NCBI RefSeq assembly: GCF_024343575.1 | Contig: NZ_RJUA01000002.1 | Span: 62,001 to 126,000, forward strand | Reading direction: 5' to 3' | DNA from: Lacihabitans sp. LS3-19 | GTDB taxonomy: Bacteria > Bacteroidota > Bacteroidia > Cytophagales > Spirosomataceae | Length of the DNA: 64,000 nucleotides | Part shown: one piece after another, positions 63,901 to 64,000 of the stretch | How positions within the stretch are numbered: position 1 is the stretch's first letter | How the letters are laid out: each line of letters starts with the position of its first letter | The notes under the pieces: generated by a model | What the model was told of the DNA's origin: nothing | Seen by the model: the letters and a program-made list of their open reading frames with translations, nothing else | Database searches by the model: none | Position numbers and translations under genes: made by a program

Positions 63901-64000
63901 TTATTATTTAAAGGTTATTCCTACTAATTACAGTGGCGATGCAGGTGGTTGCTGTGCTAGTTGTCCCATGGTAACTTTCACAAATACAAATCCAGTTTGT
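60953..64000 (+). CDS. very large secreted FN3/CUB adhesin-like protein, 3' part beyond window
   Basis: Open frame of 1016 codons to the right edge. Signal peptide RKIVYMLAIILFCFNQIGL. The first about 260 residues are a beta domain of lectin/jelly-roll type. FN3-like repeats start near residue 265 (PANVNITSVTTPNASFNWAS). A CUB-like domain lies at about 568-673 (CGQTYYDTGGPTGEYSYNDS, DTLYVFDGPDVNSPSLGKFH). Another FN3 repeat (SASNITPTSFLLSWTASGV), a PPC-like domain (about 775-905) and a further FN3 repeat follow. Such proteins are usually type IX cargo; the sorting tail would be outside the window. It overlaps the previous gene by ATGA. Confidence 0.85.
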   Translation, partial: MRKIVYMLAIILFCFNQIGLAQVSGYTFSQTNGTYIPITGGKVYGTFNSKYETFFDENNPSGICRGISYYCDINAAGLPIGFDFIFNNRVFDRIGVSYNGVISLGSSSFSPAVDANVYNLSDGIPSSGAHLRNRIAGLLKDNVANPNSEVRVETIGTAPNRICVIQWSNVHEYGLIGDNVNFQIQLLETSNQVKVVFGSCTGIAANAGAEVGLGGETPTDFNNRVGTGAWNATTAGISNTAMVAFNNLNVPNSGLTFIWTPQTIVCKPPANVNITSVTTPNASFNWASVAGASSYEYAFSTSQMPPASGTNTTSLSASVTTAVSNTVLYAHVRSKCGGSFSAWKSAVYVPCVSLVLPINGYSGMSYAGAPPNFASGAGFNWNTINGISSYWFYYSSDNWATTDSVSASGNSVSFNHNPYSSYSNIPFEKGTNYKWFVKANYGAYNSNNCKASNSFSFSTLPGSPNCSQLVSPANSATNVSLAPTLTWNAPTTGPAPTGYKLYLDEHINNLTNPIQISAPATTYTFSNSRYYYDQPIYWKIRPENIENQGTGHAGCEAGIYYFKNPPLTCGQTYYDTGGPTGEYSYNDSTVTTIHPTVATDKVKVTFTTFQLESAYGKDTLYVFDGPDVNSPSLGKFHTNNIPEQFISSHSSGALTFKFLAGGANSWNGWAAPVTCTAPPTCYMPLVLSASNITPTSFLLSWTASGVPPGIGYDIFVTTNIVPTATTTPTYSTTSLNRLLTGLSANTSYYVYVRSNCDNTNKSEWKYIKVWTMPISPTQDEPTGAITLPVVSTICNFDYSPSYSFQGATNTSSVTNPSCGKASVKDLWFKITVPASGAMVFKLSPYRGVLHYSSKLGMAIYSNTYFKYLCDTKSDVVLSLNGLSPGDQIYIRVWDEDIEPNSFFEICVYDPGAAPNCATITSPANGATNVAINSPITWSAPVGGTTPLNYKVLLSTSNPPISQMAYLNASTTTFTPNSLLAGTTYYLKVIPTNYSGDAGGCCASCPMVTFTNTNPVC

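Overview
The window is AT-rich, gene-dense DNA from a member of the Bacteroidota, most likely an aerobic Cytophagales bacterium. Evidence for this includes a fused CcoN-CcoO cbb3 oxidase, a fused MurF-alanine racemase, a PorE-like OmpA protein of the type IX secretion type, large secreted FN3/CUB/kelch/CotH proteins, DUF349 and OstA-like proteins, and promoter elements of the TTTG / TAnnTTTG type. Genus-level placement is an inference and is not firm.

Layout. 1-9.1 kb: partial N-carbamoylputrescine amidase, a VapBC-type toxin-antitoxin pair, an Ldh2-type dehydrogenase, envelope or membrane proteins (DUF4139, DUF502), serine dehydratase, AroA, and a decayed RelE-type toxin next to an intact antitoxin. 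9.1-14.4 kb: a leftward group galK-glpD-murF/alr. 14.85-20.8 kb: the cbb3 oxidase operon ccoNO-ccoQ-ccoP-ccoG-ccoH plus a DsbD/SafE-like membrane protein. 20.8-31.3 kb: small envelope proteins, a rhodanese, an RluA-type pseudouridine synthase and three secreted proteins (CotH-like 1241 aa, YD-repeat, kelch). 31.3-32.5 kb: a gene-poor stretch ending in tRNA-Thr(TGT), with a diverged 88-bp-offset partial copy of the tRNA and its terminator. 32.5-41 kb: DUF349 protein, PdxH, OstA-like protein, TilS and the PorE-like protein. 41-41.6 kb: three copies of a 156-bp repeat, each carrying a terminator hairpin. 41.6-48 kb: a diheme cytochrome, RecN, a lipoprotein-SCO-cytochrome c group, LptC, an outer-membrane protein and CoaX. 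48-53.9 kb: an MFS transporter, a COQ4-motif membrane protein, and a sugar-oxidation set of two Gfo/Idh/MocA oxidoreductases plus a TIM-barrel protein. 53.9-54.4 kb: a second ruined RelE-type toxin with an intact antitoxin. 54.5-64 kb: DEAD-box helicase, a NarL-type regulator facing a TPR histidine kinase, then a LytTR regulator leading a tightly packed run of exported proteins that ends in a very large FN3/CUB protein cut by the window edge.

How the genes fit together. The cbb3 cluster, the SCO protein and several c-type cytochromes point to high-affinity aerobic respiration. OstA-like, LptC, DUF4139, PorE-like and the secreted proteins point to outer-membrane building and type IX-style secretion. 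The 48-54 kb block looks like uptake and oxidation of a sugar or glycoside through a keto-sugar intermediate. The most noteworthy items are the COQ4-like metal motif in a probable menaquinone organism, the LytTR-led export operon with an 18-bp palindrome in its divergent promoter region, the two independently decayed toxins, the partial tRNA duplicate, and the 156-bp terminator repeats.
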